From Sphingobacteriales bacterium 44-61 (lineage in GTDB: Bacteria > Bacteroidota > Bacteroidia > Chitinophagales > Chitinophagaceae), in the NCBI GenBank assembly GCA_001898405.1, contig MKTW01000010.1:1-64000 (forward strand): DNA of 64,000 bases, given 5' to 3'. Each line of letters begins with the position of its first letter. Within the stretch, counting starts at the first letter, position 1. A program made the translations under genes and the position numbers. Under the pieces are notes generated by a model. It was not told the DNA's origin. It did no database searches and saw nothing but the letters and a program-made list of their open reading frames with translations. Of the stretch, positions 36,377 to 45,678 are shown one piece after another.

Positions 36377-37086
36377 GCGGTCAATCTTTTTTCTTTCCAT
36401 AAACTCATGCGTATTTTAAGCGTAGTGATCCAGACGCCAAGCAGTGTCCAGCCAATAAAGGCAGGTAATTCCACCAATCGCATTTCGGGGCTCACATCAT
36501 TAAAATTCATTGCCGGGTTTCCTTCCTGGCCCGGGTGCAAACTGGGCAATAGGCGCGGCACGATCCAGATGGAAGGGAACAACATGGCATAAGCAAATAT
36601 GTTATACACTGCACTGATCCTTGCACGTTTGTCCATATCATGAATGGAATCACGCAACACGAGATACGCAAAATAGATCAGCAATGCAATAGCTGCCCCG
36701 ATCAGTTTGGGTTCCCTGGCCAATGCACCAAACGACTGGAAAAGAGGATTATTGGGATCAGCCCAGGTATAACTCATCCAAATGGCGCCTGTGGCATAGC
36801 CCAGCATACCAAAAACGATCCCTACCACAGCATATTGCCGGGCATAGATATCATATTTGAGATTGAAAGTGCGGAGATAACGGATAGCATTCACCAAAGA
36901 AACGGTAAACAGCGACATCATTGCCATCCACATAGCCACGTGAAAGAACAGGTTGCGGCTGGTTTCTTCCAGTGCAGGAAGGTTAGGGATCTTTACCAGC
37001 AAGCCTTTAATAAAAGTGAACAGGAGCAACACGATACAGAGTATCTTCCACCACCACCGGGAAATCATATTTTTTTTACGGGTCAT
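36373..37086 (-). CDS. ccmC: Cytochrome c biogenesis protein, CcmC/CcsA family
   Basis: A 237-residue protein with about six membrane helices, of the heme-handling CcmC/CcsA family that delivers heme for cytochrome c maturation. The conserved histidines are probably in FFHVAMWMAMMS and LPSLHPG. The tryptophan-rich loop is weak (GAIWMSYTWADPNNP, without the usual WGxWWxWD), as often in Bacteroidota. The ATG at 37086 is used rather than a TTG at 37101. It has its own promoter (37126-37159) and is followed by the overlapping ccmD-like gene, while ccmB lies upstream. Confidence 0.85.
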   Translation of the reverse strand: MTRKKNMISRWWWKILCIVLLLFTFIKGLLVKIPNLPALEETSRNLFFHVAMWMAMMSLFTVSLVNAIRYLRTFNLKYDIYARQYAVVGIVFGMLGYATGAIWMSYTWADPNNPLFQSFGALAREPKLIGAAIALLIYFAYLVLRDSIHDMDKRARISAVYNIFAYAMLFPSIWIVPRLLPSLHPGQEGNPAMNFNDVSPEMRLVELPAFIGWTLLGVWITTLKIRMSLWKEKRLTA

Positions 37087-37125
37087 TGGTTTGTCTTTCA
37101 ATTAGAAAGGAGGCCGAAAAGTGCA

Positions 37126-37159
37126 CAAAATTAAGACTGCGGCGTTAATCCGGCACAAA
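37126..37159 (-). promoter_or_regulatory. Promoter of the ccmC-ccmD pair
   Basis: On the minus strand TTTG (37156-37159) is followed after 22 nt by TAATTTTG (37126-37133), matching the Bacteroidota consensus. It suggests that ccmC can be transcribed apart from ccmB. The stretch 37190-37265 behind ccmB is AT-rich with repeated TTTTTAC and ATTCAAA / TTTGAAT words. Confidence 0.65.
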
Positions 37160-37266
37160 ATTTCCTTCTTGCGGAATTTAGCAGGGATCAAATTCAAAAG
37201 TAAAAAGTAAAAATTCAAAATAAAGCCCCTTTTTTTGATTTTTTGCCTTTGAACTTTGAATTATCA

Positions 37267-37923
37267 TCAGTCCTTCCAAAGAAAGGGGAAAAGAATTACA
37301 GAAAGGATGATTACCATGATATCCAGCGCTATCAATAACAGCACATTGCTGGCATGTATGGTCAAAATGGGGTTGAAAGCTGCATTGGATATCTTCATCA
37401 GCAATAATAGCTGGGGGATGATCAGTGGAAATCCCAATACGGCCATAATCGCCGCATTCTGTTGCGCCCGGGCCGCTATAGCCGCCAAAAAAGTAAAGAT
37501 CAGGCTCAAACTCCAGCCTCCCAGCAGCACTAACCCTATAAAAGCCCCTGCTTTTACCATCGGATTACCAAAAAACATAGTGAAAAGCAACAAACTGAGC
37601 AGGCTCATCAGCAACATCAGCCCTGAATTGAACAAAAGCTTGGCCAGCACAAAACTCCCCGGCGATGAAATCGAATAGAAATACAGCATCCGCCCCTTAC
37701 TTTCCTGCAAAAAACTTTTTGCCACCGCATTGATACAAATAAACAACTGTATCACCCAAAACAATCCATTCCATACCCGGCTCTCCGGCTCATCAACAGC
37801 CATAAAAAGCACAAACACCGTAGCACCTATATATAATAGTATCCCATAAAAACTGTACTGCTGCCTTATCTCCAGCAATAAGTCTTTCTTAAACAACGTA
37901 TATATCTGTCTTATAGAATCCAT
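37267..37923 (-). CDS. ccmB: Heme exporter protein CcmB
   Basis: A 218-residue membrane protein with six predicted helices, the permease partner of the CcmA ATPase in heme export for cytochrome c maturation. The N-terminal cytosolic part FKKDLLLEIRQQYSFYG and the RMLYFYSISSPGSFVLAKLLFN loop are typical of CcmB. CcmA is not next to it. It is followed on the same strand by ccmC and the ccmD-like gene after a 180-bp gap that holds a separate promoter. Confidence 0.9.
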   Translation of the reverse strand: MDSIRQIYTLFKKDLLLEIRQQYSFYGILLYIGATVFVLFMAVDEPESRVWNGLFWVIQLFICINAVAKSFLQESKGRMLYFYSISSPGSFVLAKLLFNSGLMLLMSLLSLLLFTMFFGNPMVKAGAFIGLVLLGGWSLSLIFTFLAAIAARAQQNAAIMAVLGFPLIIPQLLLLMKISNAAFNPILTIHASNVLLLIALDIMVIILSVILFPFLWKD

Positions 37924-38031
37924 TTACATTTCAATCTACTGTACGCCAGGTCCCCAACGTTATTATCCTCAATCAGTGAGACTTTATTCGCGCCATTCGT
38001 GGCTCTTACAACTCCACCTCCTCCGCAGTTC

Positions 38032-38607
38032 TTATTCGTGTTTATTCGCGTTATAACATATTCTGCACCTCGGCTCGTATACATCCGTCGCTCCCAGCAT
38101 CACCTGGTCCTCATTCGGGATCTTTCTGTATGAATAATTGGCGATATGTCCGCAAACCACGCAGATCGCATGAAGTTTGGTCACATAATCGGCTTTAGCC
38201 AGTAGAAAAGGCATCTGGCCAAAGGGTTTGCCTGTATAATCCATGTCTAGCCCTGCCACAATCACCCTGATGCCCCGGTAAGCCAGCTCATCGCATACAT
38301 TGGGAAGTTCATTATCAAAAAACTGTGCTTCATCGATCCCGATCACATCCACACCCTGGGCCAGCAACAACAGCTTTTGGGAATTATCGATCGGCGTGGA
38401 ATGAATGGCATTGGTATCGTGTGAAACAATATTGATCTCATCATAGCGTGTGTCAATAGCCGGTTTGAATATTTCCACTTTCAGGTTGGCGATCTTCACC
38501 CTTTTCAGACGCCTGATCAGTTCTTCTGTTTTCCCGCTGAACATTGATCCGCAAATCACTTCAATCCATCCACGGCGTTCGCCCCTTAGGTTGGGTTCAA
38601 TAAACAT
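38032..38607 (-). CDS. tdk: Thymidine kinase (type II)
   Basis: A 191-residue thymidine kinase for nucleoside salvage. The P-loop is GSMFSGKT (20-27), the Walker-B-like segment is GIDEAQFF (about 89-96), and the zinc-binding lasso has the cysteines of CVVCG (about 150) and CRIC (about 182). The end of the gene is odd: the last codons (ANKHE) and the stop read GCGAATAAACACGAATAA, a string repeated in varied form just downstream (GCGAATAAAG near 37990), as if a repeat had been fused to the gene. Confidence 0.94.
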   Translation of the reverse strand: MFIEPNLRGERRGWIEVICGSMFSGKTEELIRRLKRVKIANLKVEIFKPAIDTRYDEINIVSHDTNAIHSTPIDNSQKLLLLAQGVDVIGIDEAQFFDNELPNVCDELAYRGIRVIVAGLDMDYTGKPFGQMPFLLAKADYVTKLHAICVVCGHIANYSYRKIPNEDQVMLGATDVYEPRCRICYNANKHE

Positions 38608-38683
38608 TGTTAAGATTTTAAATTCCGGAACGCGTAATCAATTAATTGGCAAAGTGTTTGTAATTTTAGGGACGTCCGTCCGT

Positions 38684-38691
38684 CAAAAGTA
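38684..38691 (-). promoter_or_regulatory. Possible -7 element of tdk
   Basis: On the minus strand TACTTTTG matches TAnnTTTG; a TTG lies 17 nt upstream. It overlaps the start region of the divergent gene and leaves a 76-nt leader for tdk, so it is only a candidate. Confidence 0.35.
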
Positions 38692-38696
38692 GCACA

Positions 38697-39380
38697 ATGG
38701 AACGAATACAAGCTTTGATATCCAAATTAAACCAACAGGTTGCGCAGGAGGCAGACGCAACTCAACTACTTGCCACTGTTCAGCTTTTACATAATGAATT
38801 ACTCGGTCAGCAGCAAGGCGCCAGGCGCCTGGGCACTTCCAAAGTGGCCGTTGTTCTTCCCCCATCCATGAGCGTGGATGCACTGCAATATGAAAGATAT
38901 GCGCCGCAACCCCAGGAAAGAACAATCCCTGCACCAGTGAAAGAAGTGGTGGAAACCGTTGTGATAGAAGAAAGACAAACTATTTCTTTTAGCCAGGAAA
39001 GCCTGCAAAAAGAGATTGTAAGCGATCCGCTGAGTGAAATACCTACCCTGTCTCACCAGGTCAATGGCAAACAGGACCAGGAATCATTGAATGACAGACT
39101 CAAACAGGCAAAAACAGAACTGGCGGAGGTATTAAAAGAAACCCCTGTAAAAGACCTGCGCAAAGCGATCGGCATCAATGACCGGTTCGTGTTCATCAAC
39201 GACCTTTTCCGTGGCGATGAAGCCATGTATGAACGCAGCATTAAAACGATCAATGGCTTTAATATTTTCCCTGAAGCAGAATACTGGATCAGCAGGGAAT
39301 TAAAAATAAAACTGGGCTGGAACAATGATCATCCGCTTGTGTTGCAGTTTGATCAGTTGGTCAAAAGACGTTTCTCCTGA
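38697..39380 (+). CDS. Conserved Bacteroidota protein of unknown function
   Basis: A 227-residue soluble protein with no signal peptide. The N-terminal 45 residues are helical and Gln-rich (ISKLNQQVAQEADATQLLAT), the middle is a charged, Pro-rich and probably disordered linker (about 70-130), and the C-terminal part (about 150-227) looks like a conserved domain: DLRKAIGINDRFVFINDLF, then GDEAMYERSIKTIN and EAEYWI. I know such C-terminal sequences from hypothetical proteins across Bacteroidota but no function. The last 28 bp overlap the end of the opposite Kdo transferase gene. Confidence 0.78.
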   Translation: MERIQALISKLNQQVAQEADATQLLATVQLLHNELLGQQQGARRLGTSKVAVVLPPSMSVDALQYERYAPQPQERTIPAPVKEVVETVVIEERQTISFSQESLQKEIVSDPLSEIPTLSHQVNGKQDQESLNDRLKQAKTELAEVLKETPVKDLRKAIGINDRFVFINDLFRGDEAMYERSIKTINGFNIFPEAEYWISRELKIKLGWNNDHPLVLQFDQLVKRRFS

Positions 39381-40606
39381 ATAAAACCCATTATTTTTTC
39401 CGTCGCTCCTTTGTGCCTGTAGCAAAATGAAAGTGCAGCCTGGCAGGTACTGTCGTAAAGGGCTTTGTCGCCTGTCAGCTGTTTCACCGTTGCGATACAC
39501 TCTGCCTCATTGCTGACACTGAAGCCTGCCCCTGCTTCAATCAATCCCACTGCTTCCATGTATTTGGAATATTCAGGGCCAAATAAAACAGGTTTGCCAT
39601 ATACGGCTGCTTCCAGTGTATTATGCAACCCTGCGCCAAATGCTCCTCCGATATAAGTAGTATGTGCATAGCGGTAAATGCGGGAGAGCAAACCGATATT
39701 ATCAATGATCAGCACATTGCTTTCACCGGCAGCCCTGCTGCCGGCTGATAGTTGGGAGTAAAGCAAACAGCCAGGGAATAATTGCTGCAATTGAGTGATA
39801 TGATCTCCATGAATTTCATGCGGTGCAATGATCAGTTTCAGATCGTTTAAAGCATTCAGTGTTTTTTGCAGAATGGATTCATCCGGTGGCCAGGTACTTC
39901 CTGCAATGATTGTTGGGGTGGTGCCGGTAAATTGTTCGATCAATGGGATCGGTCCGCCTTTTTCTGCGATATCAATCACCCGGTCAAACCGGGTATCGCC
40001 TGCTATGCTGTAGCGGTCGGCAGGAAGAATGCGGGAAAGGAGATCTACCGATCCCTGGTTTTGCACAAACAGGTGAGTAAAGCAAGACAGCATTTTCCGG
40101 TAAAGGCCTCCATACCATTTAAAGAAAGGAGAGTTTGGCCGGAATATAGCCGAAACCATCAGCAGGGGGATCTGGCGGGCTTTGGTTGCCTTAAGGTAAT
40201 AATACCAGTATTCGTATTTCACGAAGACTACCAGGGAAGGGTTCACGATATCGAGAAAACGGCGGGCGCTGTGGGGGCCGTCAACAGGCATATAAAAAAT
40301 CCAGTCGGCACCCGTATAATTTTTCATGATCTCATATCCTGATGGCGAGAAGAATGTAACAAGCAGGTGATGGTCAGGATAGTCCTGCTTTAATTTTTCC
40401 AGTACCGGTCTTCCTTGTTCAAACTCGCCCAGCGATGCGCAGTGCATCCAGATGATCTTTTTTTTACCGGCCACGGCTGCCTGCAATCTGCTGAAAAGCT
40501 GCCGGCGGCCTTCTATCCATTGCCGGGCTTTTTTATTGAAAGGGGCGGCCACCCGCACGCCGGCGCGGAGGAGAAGCAGGAAAATATTGTAGAAAATTAC
40601 TCCCAA
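39353..40606 (-). CDS. waaA: 3-deoxy-D-manno-octulosonic acid (Kdo) transferase
   Basis: WaaA (KdtA) adds Kdo from CMP-Kdo to lipid A in the inner membrane, an essential step of lipopolysaccharide synthesis. The 417-residue protein has an N-terminal membrane anchor (FYNIFLLLLRAGVRVAAPF), the acceptor-side WMHCASLGEFEQGRPVLEKL (about 53-72), the KYEYWYYYLKATK segment (about 129-141) and the C-terminal nucleotide-binding GGAFGAGLHNTLEAAVYGKP (about 317-336). The start is the TTG at 40606: it fits the family N-terminus, and no in-frame ATG lies nearby. A -7 element lies at 40642-40649, and the perfect small palindrome CCCGGA TACG TCCGGG (40621-40636) lies in the leader. Confidence 0.92.
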   Translation of the reverse strand: MGVIFYNIFLLLLRAGVRVAAPFNKKARQWIEGRRQLFSRLQAAVAGKKKIIWMHCASLGEFEQGRPVLEKLKQDYPDHHLLVTFFSPSGYEIMKNYTGADWIFYMPVDGPHSARRFLDIVNPSLVVFVKYEYWYYYLKATKARQIPLLMVSAIFRPNSPFFKWYGGLYRKMLSCFTHLFVQNQGSVDLLSRILPADRYSIAGDTRFDRVIDIAEKGGPIPLIEQFTGTTPTIIAGSTWPPDESILQKTLNALNDLKLIIAPHEIHGDHITQLQQLFPGCLLYSQLSAGSRAAGESNVLIIDNIGLLSRIYRYAHTTYIGGAFGAGLHNTLEAAVYGKPVLFGPEYSKYMEAVGLIEAGAGFSVSNEAECIATVKQLTGDKALYDSTCQAALSFCYRHKGATEKIMGFIQEKRLLTN

Positions 40607-40641
40607 AGCATTGATTTTAGCCCGGATACGTCCGGGAGCGA

Positions 40642-40649
40642 CAAATGTA
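40642..40649 (-). promoter_or_regulatory. Promoter -7 element of waaA
   Basis: On the minus strand TACATTTG matches TAnnTTTG and lies about 36 nt before the TTG start. No good -33 element is seen. Confidence 0.45.
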
Positions 40650-40680
40650 AAGTCAATCCGGGAAACTACCCGTATTTTAC

Positions 40681-40688
40681 TATTTTTG
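40681..40688 (+). promoter_or_regulatory. Promoter -7 element of the nucleotide-sugar operon
   Basis: TATTTTTG matches TAnnTTTG and lies 85 bp before the aminotransferase ATG, in the divergent region with waaA. The -33 element is not clear. Confidence 0.45.
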
Positions 40689-40773
40689 CGACACTTTATC
40701 AGAAAGGGGCCTACTGATTGGTTGCAAAGGCATTGTGAGACACTGTTTTCTTATCCCCTTCAAAGCTATTTCT

Positions 40774-41919
40774 ATGCGACCTATTCAAATGGTTGATACC
40801 AAGACCCAGTATCAAAAAATAAAGACAGAAGTTGACAACGCGGTTTTACAAGTGATTGAAAGCTCGGCTTTCATCAACGGGAAACCGGTACAGGATTTTT
40901 GCAATAGCCTTTCGGCTTATCTCAGCGTTAAGCATACGATCCCCTGTGCCAATGGCACGGATGCATTGCAGATAGCCATGATGGCGCTGGGCTTGCAACC
41001 AGGCGATGAAGTGCTCACTCCTTCCTTTACATTCATCGCTACTACCGAGGTGATCGCCCTGCTCAATCTTACACCTGTATTTGTGGATGTGGACCCCAAA
41101 ACATTCTGTATAGACCCTGCTTTGCTGGAAAAAGCGATCACACCAAAGACCAAAGCGATCGTGCCCGTGCATTTGTATGGACAAATGGCACCCATGGAAG
41201 AGATCATGAAGATCGCGGAAAAGCATAAGCTATGGGTGATCGAAGATAATGCCCAGGCGATCGGCAGTGATTATACATTCTCAGATGGCAGAAAGCAAAA
41301 AGCCGGAACGATCGGTCATATCGGGGCCACTTCCTTCTATCCGTCAAAAAATTTAGGCGCTTTTGGAGACGCTGGTGCAATATTTACCAATGATGATGCG
41401 TTGGCTGATCGGATGAAAATGGTTGCCAATCATGGGCAAAGCCGTAGGTATTATCATGATATAGTGGGTTGCAACAGCCGTTTGGATACCATACAGGCAG
41501 CCATCCTGGATATCAAGCTGAAACACCTGGATGAATATATTGCAGCCAGGGAAGCGGCAGCTGATTTCTACGACAACGCATTGTCGGGTCATGCAATGAT
41601 AACGACCCCGTTCAGGGCATCTTACTCCCGGCATGTGTTTCACCAGTATACCATATTGCTTGACGATGGAAAAGATCCTGTGATGCTGAGGAATGGATTG
41701 AATAGTTTCCTGGCAGAGCATAAGATCCCTTCCATGATCTATTACCCTGTGCCTGGTCATCGCCAGAAAATGTTTGAACAATTCAATGTGGCGTCACAGT
41801 CATTGCCTGTAACGGACTGGCTGACAGAACGGGTGATCTCCTTGCCAATGCATACAGAACTGGATAAGGAACAATTGTCCTTTATCACTGGCAAGATCCT
41901 CGAATATTTAAAACATTAA
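40774..41919 (+). CDS. DegT/DnrJ/EryC1 family sugar aminotransferase
   Basis: A 381-residue pyridoxal-phosphate aminotransferase acting on nucleotide-linked keto sugars. The cofactor lysine is K192 in FYPSKNLGAFGDAG; the cofactor pocket also shows CANGTDALQIAMMALGL and the VIEDNAQAIGS stretch. The sequence is closest to the type that aminates UDP-3-keto-HexNAc uronates (WbpE-like), and a UDP-HexNAc 6-dehydrogenase is encoded in the same operon, but the exact substrate is inference. The start is the ATG at 40774 (MRPIQMVDTKTQYQKIK); longer starts lack family similarity. First gene of an operon that continues to 47099. Confidence 0.9.
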   Translation: MRPIQMVDTKTQYQKIKTEVDNAVLQVIESSAFINGKPVQDFCNSLSAYLSVKHTIPCANGTDALQIAMMALGLQPGDEVLTPSFTFIATTEVIALLNLTPVFVDVDPKTFCIDPALLEKAITPKTKAIVPVHLYGQMAPMEEIMKIAEKHKLWVIEDNAQAIGSDYTFSDGRKQKAGTIGHIGATSFYPSKNLGAFGDAGAIFTNDDALADRMKMVANHGQSRRYYHDIVGCNSRLDTIQAAILDIKLKHLDEYIAAREAAADFYDNALSGHAMITTPFRASYSRHVFHQYTILLDDGKDPVMLRNGLNSFLAEHKIPSMIYYPVPGHRQKMFEQFNVASQSLPVTDWLTERVISLPMHTELDKEQLSFITGKILEYLKH

Positions 41920-41944
41920 CCTTAACCATAATCAACAACCATTC

Positions 41945-43291
41945 ATGAAAATCGCTGTAGTAGGCACCGGCTATGTAGGATTAGTGACCGGTACCTGTTT
42001 TGCCGAAACCGGCAATACCGTAACCTGTATTGACATTGACAGCTCAAAGGTGACCAAACTTACCAATGGTGAGATCACTATTTACGAACCAGGCCTTGAA
42101 AAATTATTCCTTAGGAACCTAAAAGAAGAACGTCTCCGGTTTACTACCAACCTGGAAGATGGCATTAAAGATGCTGCTATTATCTTCCTGGCATTACCCA
42201 CTCCTCCGGGTGAAGATGGTTCCGCAGATCTGAAATATATTCTTGGTGTTTCCACACAGTTGGGAAATATCCTGAACCCGAATGATTACAAAGTGATCGT
42301 TGATAAAAGCACTGTACCCGTTGGTACTGCTGAAAAAGTAAGAGCAGCGATCCTTGAGAGTGGGACCAAGGCTGGAAAAAAACTGGAAGAAGCATTTGAT
42401 GTAGTATCCAATCCTGAGTTTTTACGGGAAGGTGTGGCTGTGGATGATTTTATGAAACCCGACAGGGTGGTGATCGGTGCCGGATCGGAAAAAGCGAAAA
42501 AACTGATGGGTGATCTGTATGCACCATTTGTACGCCAGGGCAACCCGGTGATCTATATGGACGAACGTTCTGCAGAGCTTACCAAATACGCAGCCAACTC
42601 ATTCCTTGCAACCAAGATCTCTTTTATGAATGAAGTTGCCCGCCTTTGTGAATTGCTGGGTGCTGATGTAGACATGGTGCGCCGTGGTGTGGGAAGCGAC
42701 GACCGTATTGGTAAACGGTTTCTTTTCCCGGGCATTGGCTATGGCGGAAGCTGCTTCCCCAAAGATGTGCAGGCGCTGGTGAAATCATCTACTGAAGTGA
42801 AATATGATTTCAAGATATTGAATGCAGTGATGGAAGTGAATGAAACGCAGAAACTGCACCTGTTTCCCAAGATCAAAAACTATTTCAAAGGCAATCTGAA
42901 AGGTAAACACTTTGCATTATGGGGACTGGCATTCAAGCCCAATACGGATGATATCCGTGAAGCCCCGGCCCTTTATATGATCGAAGCGCTGACAAAGGAA
43001 GGCGCTACTGTTACCGCATTCGACCCTGAGGCTATGAACAATGTGAAAAGAACGATCGGTGATAAGATCAGCTATGCCGACAACCAGTATGTAGCATTAA
43101 AAGATGCTGATGCGTTGATCATCGCAACAGAGTGGAACGAATTCAGGACACCTGATTTCCTCAAGATCGTTTCCAGCCTGAAAAACAAAACCATTTTCGA
43201 CGGACGCAATCTTTTTGATGTAGCTGCGATCCGTGAACTTGGATTCCATTATGAAAGTGTAGGAAGAGCTGCTTCTTCCCCAGCTAAATAA
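41945..43291 (+). CDS. ugd: UDP-glucose 6-dehydrogenase
   Basis: Oxidises UDP-glucose to UDP-glucuronate with two NAD+. The 448-residue protein starts with the Rossmann motif VVGTGYVGLVTG (5-16), has PTPPGEDGSADL (about 85) and the catalytic cysteine in GYGGSCFPKDVQAL (about 265-278), and ends with the UDP-binding domain (LWGLAFKPNTDDIREAPA). The product is the substrate of the next enzyme (UDP-glucuronate decarboxylase), which lies 12 bp downstream, so the two act in sequence to give UDP-xylose. Confidence 0.95.
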   Translation: MKIAVVGTGYVGLVTGTCFAETGNTVTCIDIDSSKVTKLTNGEITIYEPGLEKLFLRNLKEERLRFTTNLEDGIKDAAIIFLALPTPPGEDGSADLKYILGVSTQLGNILNPNDYKVIVDKSTVPVGTAEKVRAAILESGTKAGKKLEEAFDVVSNPEFLREGVAVDDFMKPDRVVIGAGSEKAKKLMGDLYAPFVRQGNPVIYMDERSAELTKYAANSFLATKISFMNEVARLCELLGADVDMVRRGVGSDDRIGKRFLFPGIGYGGSCFPKDVQALVKSSTEVKYDFKILNAVMEVNETQKLHLFPKIKNYFKGNLKGKHFALWGLAFKPNTDDIREAPALYMIEALTKEGATVTAFDPEAMNNVKRTIGDKISYADNQYVALKDADALIIATEWNEFRTPDFLKIVSSLKNKTIFDGRNLFDVAAIRELGFHYESVGRAASSPAK

Positions 43292-43303
43292 AATAACTGC
43301 TTT

Positions 43304-44287
43304 ATGCAATCGAAAAGAGTGTTAATTACCGGCGCGGCCGGGTTTCTCGGATCACACCTGTGCGACCGTTTTATTAAAGAGGGTCACAGGGTTATTGCCA
43401 TGGACAACCTGATCACCGGCGACCTGCGCAATATAGAGCACCTGTTCAAACTGGAGCAGTTTGAGTTTTATCATCACGATATCACTAAGTTCATTCATAT
43501 TCCCGGGCCGCTGGATTATATCATGCATTTTGCATCACCAGCCAGCCCGATCGATTACCTGAAAATCCCCATCCAGACATTGAAAGTGGGTGCCATGGGT
43601 ACACACAACTGCCTGGGGCTTGCAAAAGCAAAAGGGGCACGCATATTGGTAGCATCTACCAGCGAAGTGTATGGTGACCCGCTGGTGCATCCCCAAACAG
43701 AAGAATACTGGGGTAATGTGAACCCGGTTGGTCCACGTGGTGTGTATGACGAAGCAAAAAGATATATGGAATCCATCACCATGGCATACCACAGTTTTCA
43801 TGGCGTGCAAACCAGGATTGTAAGGATATTCAATACTTATGGACCAAGAATGCGCCTGAACGACGGCCGCGCTCTTCCTGCATTTATCGGGCAGGCATTG
43901 AGAGGAGAAGATCTGACTGTATTTGGCGATGGATCACAAACCCGCAGCTTCTGCTATGTAGATGATCTTGTTGAAGGCATTTATCGTTTATTGCTGAGCG
44001 ATTATCATATGCCGGTGAATATTGGAAATCCCAATGAGATTTCCCTGAAAGATTTTGCCGAAGAGATATTGGCACTCACCGGAGGCAAAGTAAAGATCGT
44101 TTATAAACCTTTACCTGTTGATGATCCCAAGCAACGCCGCCCGGATATCACTAAAGCAAAAAGCTTACTCGGTTGGGAACCCAAGGTCAACCGCAGCGAA
44201 GGACTTAAAATAACCTATGATTATTTCAAGTCGCTGCCGGAAGAAGAATGGAAAAAGCAACCAAAAGAATTTGTAAGTATTAAATAA
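43304..44287 (+). CDS. uxs: UDP-glucuronate decarboxylase (UDP-xylose synthase)
   Basis: A 327-residue extended short-chain dehydrogenase that converts UDP-glucuronate to UDP-xylose. The cofactor motif is GAAGFLGSH (10-18), the active-site pair is Y148/K152 in [10 protein letters not shown], and [12 protein letters not shown] and [15 protein letters not shown] are characteristic of the UXS group. It directly follows ugd. A 99-bp gap separates it from the next gene. Confidence 0.92.
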   Translation: MQSKRVLITGAAGFLGSHLCDRFIKEGHRVIAMDNLITGDLRNIEHLFKLEQFEFYHHDITKFIHIPGPLDYIMHFASPASPIDYLKIPIQTLKVGAMGTHNCLGLAKAKGARILVASTSEVYGDPLVHPQTEEYWGNVNPVGPRGVYDEAKRYMESITMAYHSFHGVQTRIVRIFNTYGPRMRLNDGRALPAFIGQALRGEDLTVFGDGSQTRSFCYVDDLVEGIYRLLLSDYHMPVNIGNPNEISLKDFAEEILALTGGKVKIVYKPLPVDDPKQRRPDITKAKSLLGWEPKVNRSEGLKITYDYFKSLPEEEWKKQPKEFVSIK

Positions 44288-44386
44288 ACCACAAGCTGCC
44301 TGTTTCACCTGAGTTGTAGAAATTGAAAGTAAAACAAAGATGCTGTGTTTTACCCTTGCATTTGTGTAACTAAATAAATTGCGTCC

Positions 44387-45676
44387 ATGTACCAGGAGCT
44401 GATCGAAAAAAAACAAAAGCTTGCAGTTATCGGTTTGGGATATGTAGGTTTGCCTATTGCGTTAGAGTTTGCCCGTAAATTATCCGTTATCGGTTTTGAT
44501 ATCAATGCTAAAAGAATAGCCCTGATGAAACAGGGCATTGATCCAAGCAATGAACTGGAGAAAGAAGCTTTTGAAGGCTGTGATATCACTTTCACCGACT
44601 CGCTTGATGTGCTGAAGGAAGCTACTTTTTACATTGTAGCTGTACCTACACCGGTTGATGAACATAAAGTGCCAGACCTGATTCCGGTGCTGCGTGCTTC
44701 CGAAACGATCGGTAAAGTGATCAAGAAGGGGGATTATGTGGTCTTTGAATCTACAGTATATCCGGGCTGTACGGAAGAAGACTGCCTGCCGGTAATGGAG
44801 AAATTGTCAGGCCTGAAAAATGTGAAGGATTTTAAACTGGGTTATTCCCCGGAACGGATCAATCCCGGCGATAAAAATCATACTCTTGCTTCCATAGTGA
44901 AAGTGGTTTCTGGTTGTGATGAAGAATCACTGAACACTATTGCAAAAGTATATGAACTGGTGGTGAAGGCAGGCGTTCATAAAGCATCCTCCATTAAAGT
45001 AGCAGAAGCCGCCAAGATCATTGAGAACACGCAGCGTGACCTCAACATCGCTTTAATGAATGAGCTGTCTATTATTTTCAATAAAATGAACATCAACACA
45101 TTTGAAGTACTGGAAGCTGCCGGCACCAAATGGAATTTCCTGAAATTTCAACCAGGTTTGGTTGGCGGGCATTGCATCGGTGTTGATCCGTATTATCTCA
45201 CGCATAAGGCCAATGAACTGGGGTATAAATCCCAGGTGATCCTTGCAGGCCGCACCATTAATGATGATATGGCTAATTATGTGGCCAGGAATATTGTGCA
45301 GCATATTATCAAAACAGTGGGCAATGTAAAAGACGCTAAGGTGCTGGTGAAAGGTGCAACATTCAAGGAAAACGTGAGTGATATCCGGAATTCAAAAGTG
45401 GCGGATGTAGTTAAAGCATTGCAGGCTTTTTATGTAAATGTTGATGTGGAAGATCCATATGCAGATTCTGAGGAGCTGCATCACGAATACGGATTTCATC
45501 TTGCATCATCTATTGGCAGCAGCTATGATGCTGTTATTGTAACCGTTCCGCACGCAGAGTATAATGAACTGAATGATGATTATTTTACCAGCATCACCCA
45601 GCCCCATGGGTTGATCGCTGACCTGAAAGGTATCTATAGAAATAAGATCACTAACAGAACATACTGGAGTTTATAA
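44387..45676 (+). CDS. UDP-N-acetylhexosamine 6-dehydrogenase (TviB/WbpO type)
   Basis: A 429-residue nucleotide-sugar dehydrogenase. The Rossmann motif is VIGLGYVGLP (14-23) and the catalytic cysteine C263 lies in GLVGGHCIGVDPYYLTHK. The stretches ESTVYPGCTEEDCLPV, YSPERINPGDKNH and ENTQRDLNIALMNELSIIFN follow the TviB/WbpO group, which oxidises UDP-GlcNAc or UDP-GalNAc to the uronic acid, rather than the Ugd group two genes upstream. The product would be a precursor for HexNAc uronic acids in a surface polysaccharide; the aminotransferase at the head of the operon could act further along the same route. Confidence 0.88.
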   Translation: MYQELIEKKQKLAVIGLGYVGLPIALEFARKLSVIGFDINAKRIALMKQGIDPSNELEKEAFEGCDITFTDSLDVLKEATFYIVAVPTPVDEHKVPDLIPVLRASETIGKVIKKGDYVVFESTVYPGCTEEDCLPVMEKLSGLKNVKDFKLGYSPERINPGDKNHTLASIVKVVSGCDEESLNTIAKVYELVVKAGVHKASSIKVAEAAKIIENTQRDLNIALMNELSIIFNKMNINTFEVLEAAGTKWNFLKFQPGLVGGHCIGVDPYYLTHKANELGYKSQVILAGRTINDDMANYVARNIVQHIIKTVGNVKDAKVLVKGATFKENVSDIRNSKVADVVKALQAFYVNVDVEDPYADSEELHHEYGFHLASSIGSSYDAVIVTVPHAEYNELNDDYFTSITQPHGLIADLKGIYRNKITNRTYWSL

Positions 45677-45678
45677 TT

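Noticed and set aside
37190-37265. Short repeats of TTTTTAC/ATTCAAA as a CRISPR or direct-repeat array
   Set aside because: Units are irregular, AT-rich and without spacers of constant length. It is low-complexity intergenic DNA.
44351-44358. TACCCTTG before the UDP-HexNAc dehydrogenase gene as an internal promoter
   Set aside because: Poor match to TAnnTTTG and the upstream TTG is 25 nt away; the 99-bp gap can be crossed by the operon transcript.
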